The notes under the pieces: generated by a model
What the model saw: the letters and a program-made list of their open reading frames with translations, nothing else
Databases searched by the model: none
What the model was told of the DNA's origin: nothing
DNA from: Echinicola pacifica DSM 19836
GTDB taxonomy: Bacteria > Bacteroidota > Bacteroidia > Cytophagales > Cyclobacteriaceae
Assembly (NCBI RefSeq): GCF_000373245.1
Contig: NZ_KB890738.1
Location: 1 to 64,000, forward strand
DNA length: 64,000 nucleotides
Direction: 5' to 3'
Translations under genes and position numbers: made by a program
In this document: piece by piece, positions 34,812 to 44,401 of the stretch
Numbering within the stretch: position 1 is the first letter of the stretch
Layout of the letters: every line of letters starts with the position of its first letter

Positions 34812-35852
34812 ATGAAGCAATTTCTATCATTAATACTTGTCGCAGCACTATTCATACACAATACCGTTTTGGCTTGCACCCGGGTAGTATATATAGGCCC
34901 GAAGGGCAATGTCATCACTGCAAGAAGCATGGACTGGAAGGATGATATCGCCCCAAATCTATGGGTATTCCCGAGGGGGATAGAGAGAAATGGAGAGGTG
35001 GGTCCGCTTTCATTGGAGTGGAAATCGAAGTATGGGTCTGTGGTTTCCAGTGCTTGGGATATCGCCACGGTGGATGGACTAAATGAAAAAGGGCTGGTAG
35101 CCAATGTGCTTTGGCTGGTAGAGTCCAGCTACCCTAAATTTGATCCGGCGGGGGACAGGAAGGGCATCACCATCTCCGCATGGGCCCAATACGTGTTGGA
35201 TAATTTTGCCACGGTGGAAGAAGCAGTCTCGGCTTTAGAAGACGAGCCATTTGTGGTGGTAAGTGACTTTATCCCCGGAACCAAAAAATTCACCACACTT
35301 CATCTATCCATCTCTGATGCCTCTGGGGACAATGCCATCTTCGAATATATCGATGGCCAACTGCTCATCCATCATGATCGCTCCTATACGGTAATGACCA
35401 ATTCGCCCATATTCTCAGAGCAGCTGGCGCTCAATAAATACTGGCAGGGCATCCCGGGGACCATCATGCTTCCTGGCACCAACCGTGCGGCAGACCGCTT
35501 CGTGCGAGCCTCTTATTATATCAATGCCATTCCCCAGACGGAGGACACGAGAATAGCGATAGCCAGTGTATTCAGTGTCATCCGCAACTGCTCGGTGCCC
35601 TTTGGGATCAGTTCCGAATCAGAGCCTAATATCTCCTCCACCAGATGGAGATCAGTAGCCGACCAAAAAAACAAGATTTATTACTTCGAAACCGTCCTGA
35701 CGCCAGGCACATTCTGGGTAGATCTGAATCAGTTTGATCTCCACTCCGGAGCAAAATCCAGAAAGCTAGTGCTCAGCAATCGGTCCTCCTTCAACGGCCT
35801 CGTCAACCAAAACTTCGTCGAAGCTGAGCCCTTCAAATTCCTAGGCCTATAA
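34812..35852 (+). CDS. Linear amide C-N hydrolase (choloylglycine hydrolase / penicillin acylase family)
   Basis: This 346-residue Ntn-hydrolase has a signal peptide ending at A21 followed by C22 (VLAC-TRVVYIG). Signal cleavage would expose Cys as the N-terminal nucleophile, as known for exported family members. The ITARSMDWKDD segment carries the conserved Arg and Asp, and MTNSPIFSEQL the downstream Asn region. The family cleaves bile-salt conjugates, penicillin V or N-acyl homoserine lactones. Which amide is cut here is unknown; a free-living lifestyle makes penicillin or acyl-lactone acylase more likely than bile-salt hydrolase. It is monocistronic, with a shared convergent terminator at 35856-35884. 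Confidence 0.88.
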   Translation: MKQFLSLILVAALFIHNTVLACTRVVYIGPKGNVITARSMDWKDDIAPNLWVFPRGIERNGEVGPLSLEWKSKYGSVVSSAWDIATVDGLNEKGLVANVLWLVESSYPKFDPAGDRKGITISAWAQYVLDNFATVEEAVSALEDEPFVVVSDFIPGTKKFTTLHLSISDASGDNAIFEYIDGQLLIHHDRSYTVMTNSPIFSEQLALNKYWQGIPGTIMLPGTNRAADRFVRASYYINAIPQTEDTRIAIASVFSVIRNCSVPFGISSESEPNISSTRWRSVADQKNKIYYFETVLTPGTFWVDLNQFDLHSGAKSRKLVLSNRSSFNGLVNQNFVEAEPFKFLGL

Positions 35853-35855
35853 TTC

Positions 35856-35884
35856 AGGAAAGAAAATAGTCAATTTTCTTTCCT
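35856..35884. terminator. Bidirectional terminator between convergent genes
   Basis: AGGAAAGAAAAT (35856-35867) and ATTTTCTTTCCT (35873-35884) form a perfect 12-bp stem with a 5-nt loop, 4 bp after the amide hydrolase stop and 10 bp before the end of the facing operon. It can serve both directions. Confidence 0.7.
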
Positions 35885-35894
35885 CTAAATCTAT

Positions 35895-37340
35895 TTAAAG
35901 TAAGGTGACAATTATACGGCGATAGCGGGTAAGAGGGGGAAGGCCTTGATCGGTCACCTCGCAGATAATATGGAAGGTCTGGCCTGATTTGGCATCTTTT
36001 GGCAGAGTGATCCTGATGGTTTCCTGGCTGGAATCCTGCAAGTTGAAATCCCCGGTATAGGTACTAGGCTCAGGATAATACCACCATTGATAACTGATCT
36101 CATCTCCATCAGGGTCATGCGAACCCTGTGCACTTAGGAGGATACTTTCGCCTGGATGGGCTTTCAGGTCCTCGGGATGGCTTAGGTTTACGATAGGGGC
36201 GTGATTTGCCTCTTCATAGGCTTTGATGGACCAATCTGCCCTAGCAGCAAAGTCATTTTGGAAAGCCTCCACCCAGCGCCAAGTGGGCTTTAGGTACTCC
36301 GTCAGTGGTTGATCATTGGGCTTAGCCTCTTTGAGCCTTTCTCTTCCCCAGGCGCTATTGCCATACCAGCGCCCCTCGGGGTAGCGGTATCCTTCCTCCT
36401 GGACTGGATCCAGCCATATATTTTCGCGGACCCTCACATATCTGCCGCCCCATCCTCCAAAATCAGGGGATTCCAAGCTGCGTAAGCCTGTGGGAATGGT
36501 ATGAAGAAAAGCCGGCGAATCGCCTTCAGACCTAAAATCACCCTCATCAAATCCCTTATCCCCTTCTTTGTGCGCCGGGTACATGGATAATAATGGGCCA
36601 TGATTATGTAGAATATTTTCATTCATCCATTTGGCGGAGAGGTATTTCTGCTCATGGGCAGGAAGGTACTTTTTCCAGTGATAGAATATGGCTATAAACT
36701 GATCTGAAATTATCGTAGGAATATTGTATTTGCCCCATACGGGGCGAATGTATTTCTGATAGGTATCGTCTTGTTCCCATATAAAATAAAAGCGGATCTT
36801 TTTCGCTACACGCTCCATTTTCTCGGGGTGGTTTTCTTCGATTGTTTTCAGTGCTCTGGCAATGGTATTCGTGCCACCCCAGGCCTGTATCCAGATGGGA
36901 CGCTCGTCCGACTCATCCAAAAGCACTTTCACCATAAATTGTGAACCTTCGGTAATTTCCAGCATTTCTCCTTCAGACGCCACATTTCCGAGCAAAGTCC
37001 TCTCTTTCAGGTAAGCTGCGGAAGGGTAATTTTCATCGTGAAGGCGAAGGTTCGGAAGTACCTTGGCATACGCTTCCAGATAAGGAAGTGCCCAATCATC
37101 TCCAGCCCATTTATGGCCCTGCCAATGGTACTGGGAGCTAGAGGTGATAATACCTTCGATATCCCATTCGTTAGCATATAGGAGGAATCGAACCAAGGAA
37201 CATTCATCATCTATCTCACCATCACTAGTCACGATCACCCTGGTCCTTTCGGGCACAGATTGGGCATTGGAAAAGTGAAGGCTGAGCATCGTCACTCCTA
37301 GAATGGCGGCGGATTTTGTAAGGTTTAGGAAAGGGATCAT
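35895..37340 (-). CDS. Secreted nucleoside-hydrolase-like protein (DUF1593 / Sde182 type), copy A
   Basis: This protein has 481 residues from the ATG at 37340; a TTG seven codons upstream is less likely. A signal peptide ends near NAQS (residue 28). The N-terminal domain belongs to the DUF1593 group related to nucleoside hydrolases: VTSDGEIDDECS places D40, D44 and D45 where those enzymes bind catalytic calcium. The C-terminal 100 residues are an Ig-like domain (HPGESILLSAQGSHDPDGDEISYQWWY) as in the cellulose-binding protein Sde_0182. The substrate is unknown; hydrolysis of a pentofuranoside is possible by fold. It is closely similar to copy B two genes upstream and is the last gene of the operon. 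Confidence 0.83.
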   Translation of the reverse strand: MIPFLNLTKSAAILGVTMLSLHFSNAQSVPERTRVIVTSDGEIDDECSLVRFLLYANEWDIEGIITSSSQYHWQGHKWAGDDWALPYLEAYAKVLPNLRLHDENYPSAAYLKERTLLGNVASEGEMLEITEGSQFMVKVLLDESDERPIWIQAWGGTNTIARALKTIEENHPEKMERVAKKIRFYFIWEQDDTYQKYIRPVWGKYNIPTIISDQFIAIFYHWKKYLPAHEQKYLSAKWMNENILHNHGPLLSMYPAHKEGDKGFDEGDFRSEGDSPAFLHTIPTGLRSLESPDFGGWGGRYVRVRENIWLDPVQEEGYRYPEGRWYGNSAWGRERLKEAKPNDQPLTEYLKPTWRWVEAFQNDFAARADWSIKAYEEANHAPIVNLSHPEDLKAHPGESILLSAQGSHDPDGDEISYQWWYYPEPSTYTGDFNLQDSSQETIRITLPKDAKSGQTFHIICEVTDQGLPPLTRYRRIIVTLL

Positions 37341-37394
37341 GGCTAAATAGGCTTTGACCAAAGGTCTTCATGGGATTTATTGAGGCAATTCACT

Positions 37395-38834
37395 TCACTT
37401 ATCTTCTGGCCATTCGCTTTTAAGCTTATAATGGAAGGTGCTGTTGATGGATTCAGACTTAGCTTTATCCACCTGAAGTTTATCATTCTCCAGCAGTTTG
37501 ATCATTTCGATTCCTGCGTATAAAACGGGGCCATAGCCATGGGTGGCCTGTGCACTGCTGCCTCGATTAAAGTAATAAGTATTATCGTGGGCAAAGGTAG
37601 TGGCTTCCACCGTCCCTTCCACGGCTCCGTCCGGTCGTACTCTGGTGGCCACCGCATTCCATCCCGTCATGGCCACCGGACCATATACATGATTTATCCA
37701 GCCTTCATTTATTCCTTTAGCTATCGCAAAGGTGAACATCGCAGTGGCAGAAGTTTCCAGAAAGGTGTCGTTTTTATCAAGCATATTGTGCCAAAAGCCC
37801 GTACCATCCTGTAAGCTAGTGAGGTTTTGGATCATAGAGCGATAGAGGTGCATTACCTGATCGCGCCCTTGGTAGGATTCTGGCAATATAGAAAGCAGTT
37901 CGGCCATCGCCATGAGAGTCCAGCCATTGGCACGAGCCCAGTAGAATCGAGGGTCATAGTCACCAGAAGTCACAGACCATCCATGGTCAAACAAGCCTTT
38001 GCTTGGTACATACAGCCTCTCAGCCATTTGGATGATTTGCTTTACGGCATCATCATAATACTTAGAGTTTCCGGTGAGCTTTCCCATATTCGCTAGGAAT
38101 GGCACGGCCATATAGATATCGTCTGCCCAAATAGAAAGGTATTGGGGTCTGTGGCGAGCAAGTGTACCATCTGGCAGACGCACTTCTTTATTGGAAATAT
38201 AATCTGCTATATAGTTGATCAAAGGAAGATAATCCTCATTTTTAACTTTTAAGTAAGTCTTGATCATCGCCGCCCCGATGGAGCCACAGTGATCCAAGGC
38301 ATGGGTATTTGTCAGTTCTCGTAAAGCTCCTGACTGGGGGCCATACTGCTCAGCATGCTGCTGAAAATAAGGCAGTACCTCCACTATCCAGTCGTAATAT
38401 TTCCTATTATTAGCCATAAATACAGGATCTCCTAGCTCCGTATCTATATAATCGAAGGCAGAAAGTACCACACCATGAGTATAGGACCATTCGGTAGAAA
38501 GTCCCTCAGTCAATCGCGCATTTTCCTGAGGTGAGGATAAATTGGTAATCTCCTTGCCCGTCTTAAAGTCTATAATTTTTTGCTCGCTAGACGTTTCATA
38601 ATAGCCACGGACACGGTGTAATAGCGCAATAATCTGATCTCTTTGTGGGTATTCATAAGGAATCTGATAGTTCGGGACTCTCCCTGGCAGATCCTGAGCC
38701 TGCCCATGCGTACTTATGAGCATGGAAATAAGCGCAAAGCTTATCCATAATTTAGCCTTTGGCAAGCGTCGCAAAAGGTGGTGATGGCCATAAAAATGGC
38801 CCAGCCATTTATTTGAAGAATAGGAATGATTCAT
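37395..38834 (-). CDS. GH105 unsaturated rhamnogalacturonyl hydrolase
   Basis: This 479-residue exported enzyme of the GH88/GH105 fold removes the unsaturated uronic acid left at the non-reducing end by pectin or ulvan lyases. Family landmarks are HRPQYLSIWADDIYMAVPFL, with the catalytic Asp pair at D238-D239, and FYWARANGWTLMAMAELL. The signal peptide is preceded by an unusually long N-region (about 28 residues rich in His and Arg), so the true start could be inside, although no later ATG fits. It sits between the two DUF1593 genes with gaps of 11 and 54 bp, which ties it to the same operon and to pectin degradation. Confidence 0.86.
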   Translation of the reverse strand: MNHSYSSNKWLGHFYGHHHLLRRLPKAKLWISFALISMLISTHGQAQDLPGRVPNYQIPYEYPQRDQIIALLHRVRGYYETSSEQKIIDFKTGKEITNLSSPQENARLTEGLSTEWSYTHGVVLSAFDYIDTELGDPVFMANNRKYYDWIVEVLPYFQQHAEQYGPQSGALRELTNTHALDHCGSIGAAMIKTYLKVKNEDYLPLINYIADYISNKEVRLPDGTLARHRPQYLSIWADDIYMAVPFLANMGKLTGNSKYYDDAVKQIIQMAERLYVPSKGLFDHGWSVTSGDYDPRFYWARANGWTLMAMAELLSILPESYQGRDQVMHLYRSMIQNLTSLQDGTGFWHNMLDKNDTFLETSATAMFTFAIAKGINEGWINHVYGPVAMTGWNAVATRVRPDGAVEGTVEATTFAHDNTYYFNRGSSAQATHGYGPVLYAGIEMIKLLENDKLQVDKAKSESINSTFHYKLKSEWPEDK

Positions 38835-38845
38835 AATAGTATTAC

Positions 38846-40273
38846 TTAGGGGTTTACAGTTACTATAATACGCGTATATCGGGTCAATGCAGGAGTGCCA
38901 CTATCGGTCACCGCACAGATCAGGTGGATAGTTCCAGTTCCTTCGGGCACAGCAAAGGATGTCTTTGCTGCCTGCTTATCTTTGATTACCACCTTATCCG
39001 CAGCATTCAGGAAGCTGCTAGGCTCTGCATGCACATACCAGAGATAAGAAAGTCGGTCACCGTCCGGGTCCTTGCTTCCTGAGACATTGAGTTTTATGGT
39101 TTGGCCCGGACGAGCACTTTGATCCAGCTTGGACTTAGTTTTTACGATCGGCGCATGGTTCGCTTCCTTGAAGGACTTCACCGTCCAGTCTGCCCGTGCT
39201 GCGAAATCATTCTGAAAGGCATCCGACCATCTCCACATAGGTTTAAAATAAATTTCACGTTGCTCTTCTGTGGCGGTACTTCCTTCACGGACACTCGCAC
39301 GTCCCCAGCCATTACTGCCATACCAGCGGCCTGAAGGATACTGATAGTTTGCATCTGGTACGGAGTCGAGCCAGGTATTTTCCCTTACCTTCACATATCG
39401 GCCACCCCACCCGCCATAATCGGGAGATTCCATGCTTCTAAGCCCTGTATCAATGGTATGCATAAAGGCAGGAGAATCTCCTTCAGATCGAAAATCCCCA
39501 TTTTCCATTGCCGGATATATAGCCGCCAGGTGGCCATGGTTCTCCAGAATATTTGCCTTCATCCAGGGTCCCTCGAAGTACGGTTGCATTTCTTTTGGCT
39601 GCACTTTTGCCCAGCGATAGGCGATAGCTTCAAATTGATCTGAGATGATGGTCGGGATATTGTACTTACCCCAGTGCGGCCTAATGTATTCCTGATAAGT
39701 TACATCCTGCTCCCATATCAAATAAAGGCGCATCTTGCTCGCCACATACTCCATCTTGTCCGGATGTTCCTCTTCGATGGTCTTCAGGGCTCTGGCAATG
39801 GTATTGGTACCTCCCCAGGCTTGGATCCAGATGGGTCGGTCGTCGGTTTCATCAAGTAGCACCTTTACTATATGAGTGGACCCTGGCGTAATTTCAGTCA
39901 TCTCCCCTTCCGTCTTTACATTCCCCAATAAGGTACGCTCACGCAAAAAATCAGGACTAGGATATTCCGGATCATGTTTTATAAGATTTGGGTAGTCTTT
40001 GGCATAAGCATCCAAATAGGGGTCTATCCAATCATCCCCAGGCCACTTATGTCCATGCCAATGGTATTGCGAACTGGAGGTGATGATTCCCTCCACATCC
40101 CATTCATTCACATAATAAAGAAATCTTACAATGGAGCATTGATCGTCTATCTCCCCATCACTGGTAACCAATATGCGTGTTTTTTCTGCATTCTTCTTCT
40201 GGGCCACTGCGCTTGTTAGGCTGCCCATGAGTACCAGAATTAATAGTAGGCTTGCGTTGAATTGTGTTTTCAT
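38846..40273 (-). CDS. Secreted nucleoside-hydrolase-like protein (DUF1593 / Sde182 type), copy B
   Basis: This 475-residue protein has a signal peptide ending near AVAQ (residue 25) and the DUF1593 motif VTSDGEIDDQCS, with D39, D43 and D44 as likely metal ligands. SSSQYHWHGHKWPGDDW and IWIQAWGGTNTIARAL are shared almost exactly with copy A, and the C-terminal Ig-like domain (VSGSKDPDGDRLSYLWYV) is also the same type. The pair arose by tandem duplication, with the GH105 gene now between them. It follows the sugar kinase gene by 64 bp. Being secreted, it should act on an extracellular or periplasmic glycan that feeds the operon's pathway. Confidence 0.83.
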   Translation of the reverse strand: MKTQFNASLLLILVLMGSLTSAVAQKKNAEKTRILVTSDGEIDDQCSIVRFLYYVNEWDVEGIITSSSQYHWHGHKWPGDDWIDPYLDAYAKDYPNLIKHDPEYPSPDFLRERTLLGNVKTEGEMTEITPGSTHIVKVLLDETDDRPIWIQAWGGTNTIARALKTIEEEHPDKMEYVASKMRLYLIWEQDVTYQEYIRPHWGKYNIPTIISDQFEAIAYRWAKVQPKEMQPYFEGPWMKANILENHGHLAAIYPAMENGDFRSEGDSPAFMHTIDTGLRSMESPDYGGWGGRYVKVRENTWLDSVPDANYQYPSGRWYGSNGWGRASVREGSTATEEQREIYFKPMWRWSDAFQNDFAARADWTVKSFKEANHAPIVKTKSKLDQSARPGQTIKLNVSGSKDPDGDRLSYLWYVHAEPSSFLNAADKVVIKDKQAAKTSFAVPEGTGTIHLICAVTDSGTPALTRYTRIIVTVNP

Positions 40274-40337
40274 TAGGATTAGGTTGAGTTTATTACTTAA
40301 TGGAATGAGACCTCCAGGTACATGCTAAGGAATGGTA

Positions 40338-41819
40338 TTACTGCTGATAAATTATTTTTTTCCAGCCTTCGTAATAGCCTAGAGTTTTTGTCTGTTGATC
40401 GCCAGGCAGGGTGGTATTTGAGGAAGTGGCGAAGGCTTTAAGTTGCTCAAGGCTCTTATACACTTTGGCATGTAATCCCGCGAGGTAAGCGGCCCCAAGA
40501 GCCGAGACATCTGTGATTTCTATATTGGTCACTTTTCGCTGAAGCAGGTCCGCCAGGAATTGAATCACAAACTTATTAGAGGTGATACCTCCGTCTATTT
40601 TCAATTCCGACAAAGGAGTCCCCGAATCTGCCTCCATGGCGGTGATCACATCTTTGATCTGATAGGGAACTGACTCCACTGCTGCCCGAATGATATGATC
40701 CTTAGAGCTTTCGAAGGTCAAGCCCTCAATTGAGGCTTTTCGATTCATATTCCAGTGGGGAGCACCTAGGCCCGCGAAAGCAGGGATGAGGTACACCCCT
40801 CCATTATCGGGAATGGAAAGGCAAATATTTTCCAAATCCATGGTTTCCTCAAAAAGACCAAGCTGATTTTTGACCCACTCTATGGTTGCTCCGGCAGAAA
40901 CGATAATGCCCTCAAGTGCATAGTCCACACGCTCCTCGGTACTCCAGCAGATCGTGGTCACCATCCCATTCTGCGAGGGCATTGGTGTACTTCCAATATT
41001 CATCAGGATGGAGCTTCCTGTTCCTAGAGTTGCTTTTGCACTGCCGGGCTCAAAACACCCCTCCCCAAAAGCCGCCGCATGGGAATCTCCTATCATGGAT
41101 GAAATGCTGATTGGATGATCCAAAAGCCCTTCCAGGTTACTCTCTCCAAAATAGCAGGAGGAAGGCTTTAGCTCGGGCAAATTGAGCCTTTCCAGCCCAT
41201 ATCGGCGAAGTAGGTCCCTATCCCAGCAGCGTTGATGGAGGTTAAAAAACATCGTTCTGGATGCATTAGTATAATCTGTACAATACGAGCTCCCATTGGT
41301 AAGCTTAAATAATAACCAGGTGTCTATCGTACCAAAATAAGCCTCGCCCTGATCGATGATCTTTTTTACCGAGGGATCATTTTCATAAAGCCATATGACT
41401 TTAGATCCTGAGAAATAAGGGTCGATGATGAGTCCCGTCTTCTGGGAAATCTCAGGACCTAAGCCCTCGCTACTTAGTCGTTCGCATATACTAATAGAGC
41501 GCTTGCACTGCCATACTACCGCATTATAAAGTGGCTTCCCAGCCTTGTCCCATAGCACAAAAGTCTCCCGCTGATTAGATATTCCACAGGCTTTAATTTG
41601 GCTTAGATCACCTTTTTTTGAGACAAATCCCCCTAGGCATTTACCGATAGCCGTAAGCACATTTTGATAAATACCCTCCGGATCTTGCTCCACATGATTA
41701 CCCGATAGGTAATTGGTGGCCAGGACTTCTGTTTCTTTATGAATGGCCTTACCCTTTTCATCAAAGATGATAGTTTTGGTACTGCTTGTTCCCTGATCAA
41801 TTGCTAAGATGAAAGCCAT
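40338..41819 (-). CDS. FGGY-family carbohydrate kinase, glycerol-kinase-like
   Basis: This 493-residue cytoplasmic kinase starts with the nucleotide-binding segment AIDQGTSSTKTIIFDEKG. It has glycerol-kinase-like blocks (ISNQRETFVLWDK, FGTIDTWLLFKLTNG, FAGLGAPHWNMNRKASIEGLTF, KIDGGITSNKFVIQFLADLL). Its place in an operon with an isomerase, a split transketolase and a sugar ABC importer argues against glycerol as substrate. A ketose with a glycerol-like end is more likely; apulose kinase of the D-apiose pathway belongs to this family. It lies 89 bp after the permease gene. Confidence 0.85.
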   Translation of the reverse strand: MAFILAIDQGTSSTKTIIFDEKGKAIHKETEVLATNYLSGNHVEQDPEGIYQNVLTAIGKCLGGFVSKKGDLSQIKACGISNQRETFVLWDKAGKPLYNAVVWQCKRSISICERLSSEGLGPEISQKTGLIIDPYFSGSKVIWLYENDPSVKKIIDQGEAYFGTIDTWLLFKLTNGSSYCTDYTNASRTMFFNLHQRCWDRDLLRRYGLERLNLPELKPSSCYFGESNLEGLLDHPISISSMIGDSHAAAFGEGCFEPGSAKATLGTGSSILMNIGSTPMPSQNGMVTTICWSTEERVDYALEGIIVSAGATIEWVKNQLGLFEETMDLENICLSIPDNGGVYLIPAFAGLGAPHWNMNRKASIEGLTFESSKDHIIRAAVESVPYQIKDVITAMEADSGTPLSELKIDGGITSNKFVIQFLADLLQRKVTNIEITDVSALGAAYLAGLHAKVYKSLEQLKAFATSSNTTLPGDQQTKTLGYYEGWKKIIYQQ

Positions 41820-41908
41820 GAATTTATCCGTTTCTGATTATTAATTTTCTATTAAAAGAAAGGAGCGAGCGGCTGAGCCCATGGACAGCAGCCTCCAGCC
41901 CTAAACCA

Positions 41909-42883
41909 TTATTCCCCTTTTTTATTGGACTTGTCGATGATCACGGCTAGCAGAATCACAAGGCCCTTGATGACCTGCTGCCAAAAAGGTGATACGTTAA
42001 GGAGAATAAGTCCATTGTTTAGCACCCCGATAATGACCGCGCCGAGCACTGTACCGATGATAGTTCCTCTGCCACCAGACAAGGAAGCCCCGCCTATCAC
42101 CACGGCAGCAATGGCATCCAACTCATAACTTACTCCGGCATTTGGCTGAGCGGAGTCTAGCCTAGCGGTCACGAGGATGCCGCCCACTGCAGCGAGGAGT
42201 CCCGCTAAGGAATACACCCATATTTTCACTTTGGAGGTGGGGATTCCTGATAGCCTGGAGGCATTTTCATTGCCTCCTATCGCATAGACGTAGCGTCCAA
42301 AACGCGTCTTACCTGTAAGGACCGTCGCTATTAACACCACTAATCCAGATATCCATACTGGCATCGGGATGCCTAAAAACCAGCCTGTGCCCAGAAATTT
42401 CAGTTCTTCGCCGAGTCCTGTGATCGGATGACCTTTAGTCCATAGCATGGTAAAGCCTCTGGCCATGGTCAGCATGGCCAGGGTAGCGACGAAGGGTGGC
42501 ACCTTAAACCTGGTGATGGTAAAGCCATTTACAAATCCCAAAGCGGCCCCCAGCAGCAGCCCCATAATCACCGCTCCTAAGGGCGTAAAACCAATGAATA
42601 AATTGGCCGCAGGAATGCCAATTCCATGCTTCAATAAACCCGCAATCACTGCACCGCTAAATGCCAGTATGGAGCCTACCGAGAGGTCGATGCCTGCGGT
42701 AAGCACCACCAAGGTCATCCCTACGGAAATACAGACATTGACCGAGATCTGCCGCATGACATTCCAGAAGTTGTCTGGAGTCAGGAAGTTATCCGTCATC
42801 AAGGTTAGGCCCAGGCATAATACAAAGAGGGCGATCAGGGATTGAAACTTGGCAATATTTATAGATTGTTTGATGGAATTCAT
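41909..42883 (-). CDS. ABC sugar importer, permease subunit (RbsC-like)
   Basis: This 324-residue inner-membrane protein has about eight to ten hydrophobic helices and the BPD_transp_2 family signatures (LTAGIDLSVGSILAFSG, IGGNENASRLSGI, DAIAAVVIGGASLSGGRGT). It forms the channel of a ribose/xylose-type importer. The start codon overlaps the end of the ATPase gene by 4 bp, indicating translational coupling. The sugar specificity is set by the binding protein and is not visible here. Confidence 0.93.
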   Translation of the reverse strand: MNSIKQSINIAKFQSLIALFVLCLGLTLMTDNFLTPDNFWNVMRQISVNVCISVGMTLVVLTAGIDLSVGSILAFSGAVIAGLLKHGIGIPAANLFIGFTPLGAVIMGLLLGAALGFVNGFTITRFKVPPFVATLAMLTMARGFTMLWTKGHPITGLGEELKFLGTGWFLGIPMPVWISGLVVLIATVLTGKTRFGRYVYAIGGNENASRLSGIPTSKVKIWVYSLAGLLAAVGGILVTARLDSAQPNAGVSYELDAIAAVVIGGASLSGGRGTIIGTVLGAVIIGVLNNGLILLNVSPFWQQVIKGLVILLAVIIDKSNKKGE

Positions 42884-44400
42884 TGATTGATATGTTCAGG
42901 AATACAAGCATTCATTATATTATTCTCTGTGGCCTCCTCACTGGAAAACTCGGCACTTATCTGTCCCTCGGACATCACCAATATCCTATCTGATATAGCG
43001 AGTATTTCGGGGATCTCCGAGGAAATTACCAGTACCGAAATACCCTCCTTATTTAGGGTTGAAATAAGTTCATAGATTTCATTTTTGGCATTTATATCTA
43101 TGCCTCGGGTGGGCTCGTCGAGCATCAGTACCAAAGGCTTCCGCTCTATCCATTTCCCCAAAATAACTTTCTGCTGATTTCCACCACTCAGATTTCTGAT
43201 GAGTTGGTCTTCGTGGCTTACTTTAATTTTTAGGGAGGCGACATGCTTATCATATAGCTTGGACTGCAGTGTATCATTGAGTAATCCAAATTTGCTTATC
43301 TTATCGATCACCGTCAGGCTGAGATTTTTTCCTACGGACATGCCAGGCACTATTCCATCTTTCTTTCGATCCTCCGGCACGAGCGCCATTCCGGCCTCGA
43401 TAGCCTGTATAGGACTTTTGAATTCTCTAATACGCCCATCCAGAGCTATGGTCCCAGACAAAGCGTCAGGATGAAGACCAAACAAGCATTCACATAGTTC
43501 GGTCCGTCCAGCGCCCATCAGCCCATATATCCCAAGCACCTCGCCTTTGCCAAGGCTAAAATTTATATGGGAAAGCAGGGGGCGTTGAGGATTCCCTGGA
43601 TTCTGAAGCGTCATATTTCTGACCTCAAGAACCTTTTCAACTGGCTTATTTTTAATGCTTTTTTTACTAATCATCACTTCCCTCCCAGCCATCATGGTGA
43701 TCAGTTGACCCCGGGTGATTTCCCTCACAGGCCCCTGTCCTACCACTCTTCCATCCCTGAGCACTACAAAATCATCGGCAAGTGCAAATAGCTCATCCAG
43801 CTTATGGGAGATATATACAATAGCCTTCCCCTCGGCCTTCAGCTCTTTGATAATCTCGAATAATACCTCCACTTCACTTTCTCCTATGGCAGAGGTAGGC
43901 TCATCCATAAAGACTACTTCTGATTCCACCAGCAAGGATTTTGCGATTTCTATGATCTGTTGTTGCCCCACTTTTAGCGAACTGATCAGCGCTGTAGGTG
44001 ATACCTCTAGTTTTAGTTTTTCCAGCAGCACCTTGGTTTTTTGAATCATGCGCTCTCGGTCCAGGAAACCAAATGAATTGATCAGCTCCCTGCCCAAAAA
44101 GATATTCTGCGCCACAGAGAGGTAGGGGATCAAGTTTAGCTCCTGATGGATAATTGAGATGCCTCTATCCTGGGCATCTCTAGGCCTGGAGAATTTGACC
44201 TCTTCATCCTTATACCGTATTATTCCCTCATAATCGGTGTATATTCCCGACATTATTTTCAGCAAGGTGGATTTTCCCGCACCATTTTCACCAATCAAAG
44301 CGGTAACTTTCCCCCCTTCCAGTCGCAGGTCCACTGCGCTTAGGGCAGTCACTCCCGCAAACCTCTTGGTGATTTGCTGTACTTCTAATAGTGGCTGCAT
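42880..44400 (-). CDS. ABC sugar importer, ATPase subunit (RbsA-like, two NBDs)
   Basis: This 506-residue ATPase contains two nucleotide-binding domains in one chain, as in RbsA/XylG/MglA. The first has the Walker A GENGAGKSTLLKI (about residues 33-45), signature SLKVGQQQIIEIAK and Walker B VVFMDEPTSAIG. The second has a degenerate Walker A region (GLMGAGRTELCECLFG), signature LSGGNQQKVILGKW and Walker B VLMLDEPTRGID. It drives uptake of the operon's sugar. It starts 1 bp after the DUF2291 gene and overlaps the permease gene by 4 bp. Confidence 0.94.
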   Translation of the reverse strand: MQPLLEVQQITKRFAGVTALSAVDLRLEGGKVTALIGENGAGKSTLLKIMSGIYTDYEGIIRYKDEEVKFSRPRDAQDRGISIIHQELNLIPYLSVAQNIFLGRELINSFGFLDRERMIQKTKVLLEKLKLEVSPTALISSLKVGQQQIIEIAKSLLVESEVVFMDEPTSAIGESEVEVLFEIIKELKAEGKAIVYISHKLDELFALADDFVVLRDGRVVGQGPVREITRGQLITMMAGREVMISKKSIKNKPVEKVLEVRNMTLQNPGNPQRPLLSHINFSLGKGEVLGIYGLMGAGRTELCECLFGLHPDALSGTIALDGRIREFKSPIQAIEAGMALVPEDRKKDGIVPGMSVGKNLSLTVIDKISKFGLLNDTLQSKLYDKHVASLKIKVSHEDQLIRNLSGGNQQKVILGKWIERKPLVLMLDEPTRGIDINAKNEIYELISTLNKEGISVLVISSEIPEILAISDRILVMSEGQISAEFSSEEATENNIMNACIPEHINQ

Positions 44401-44401
44401 A

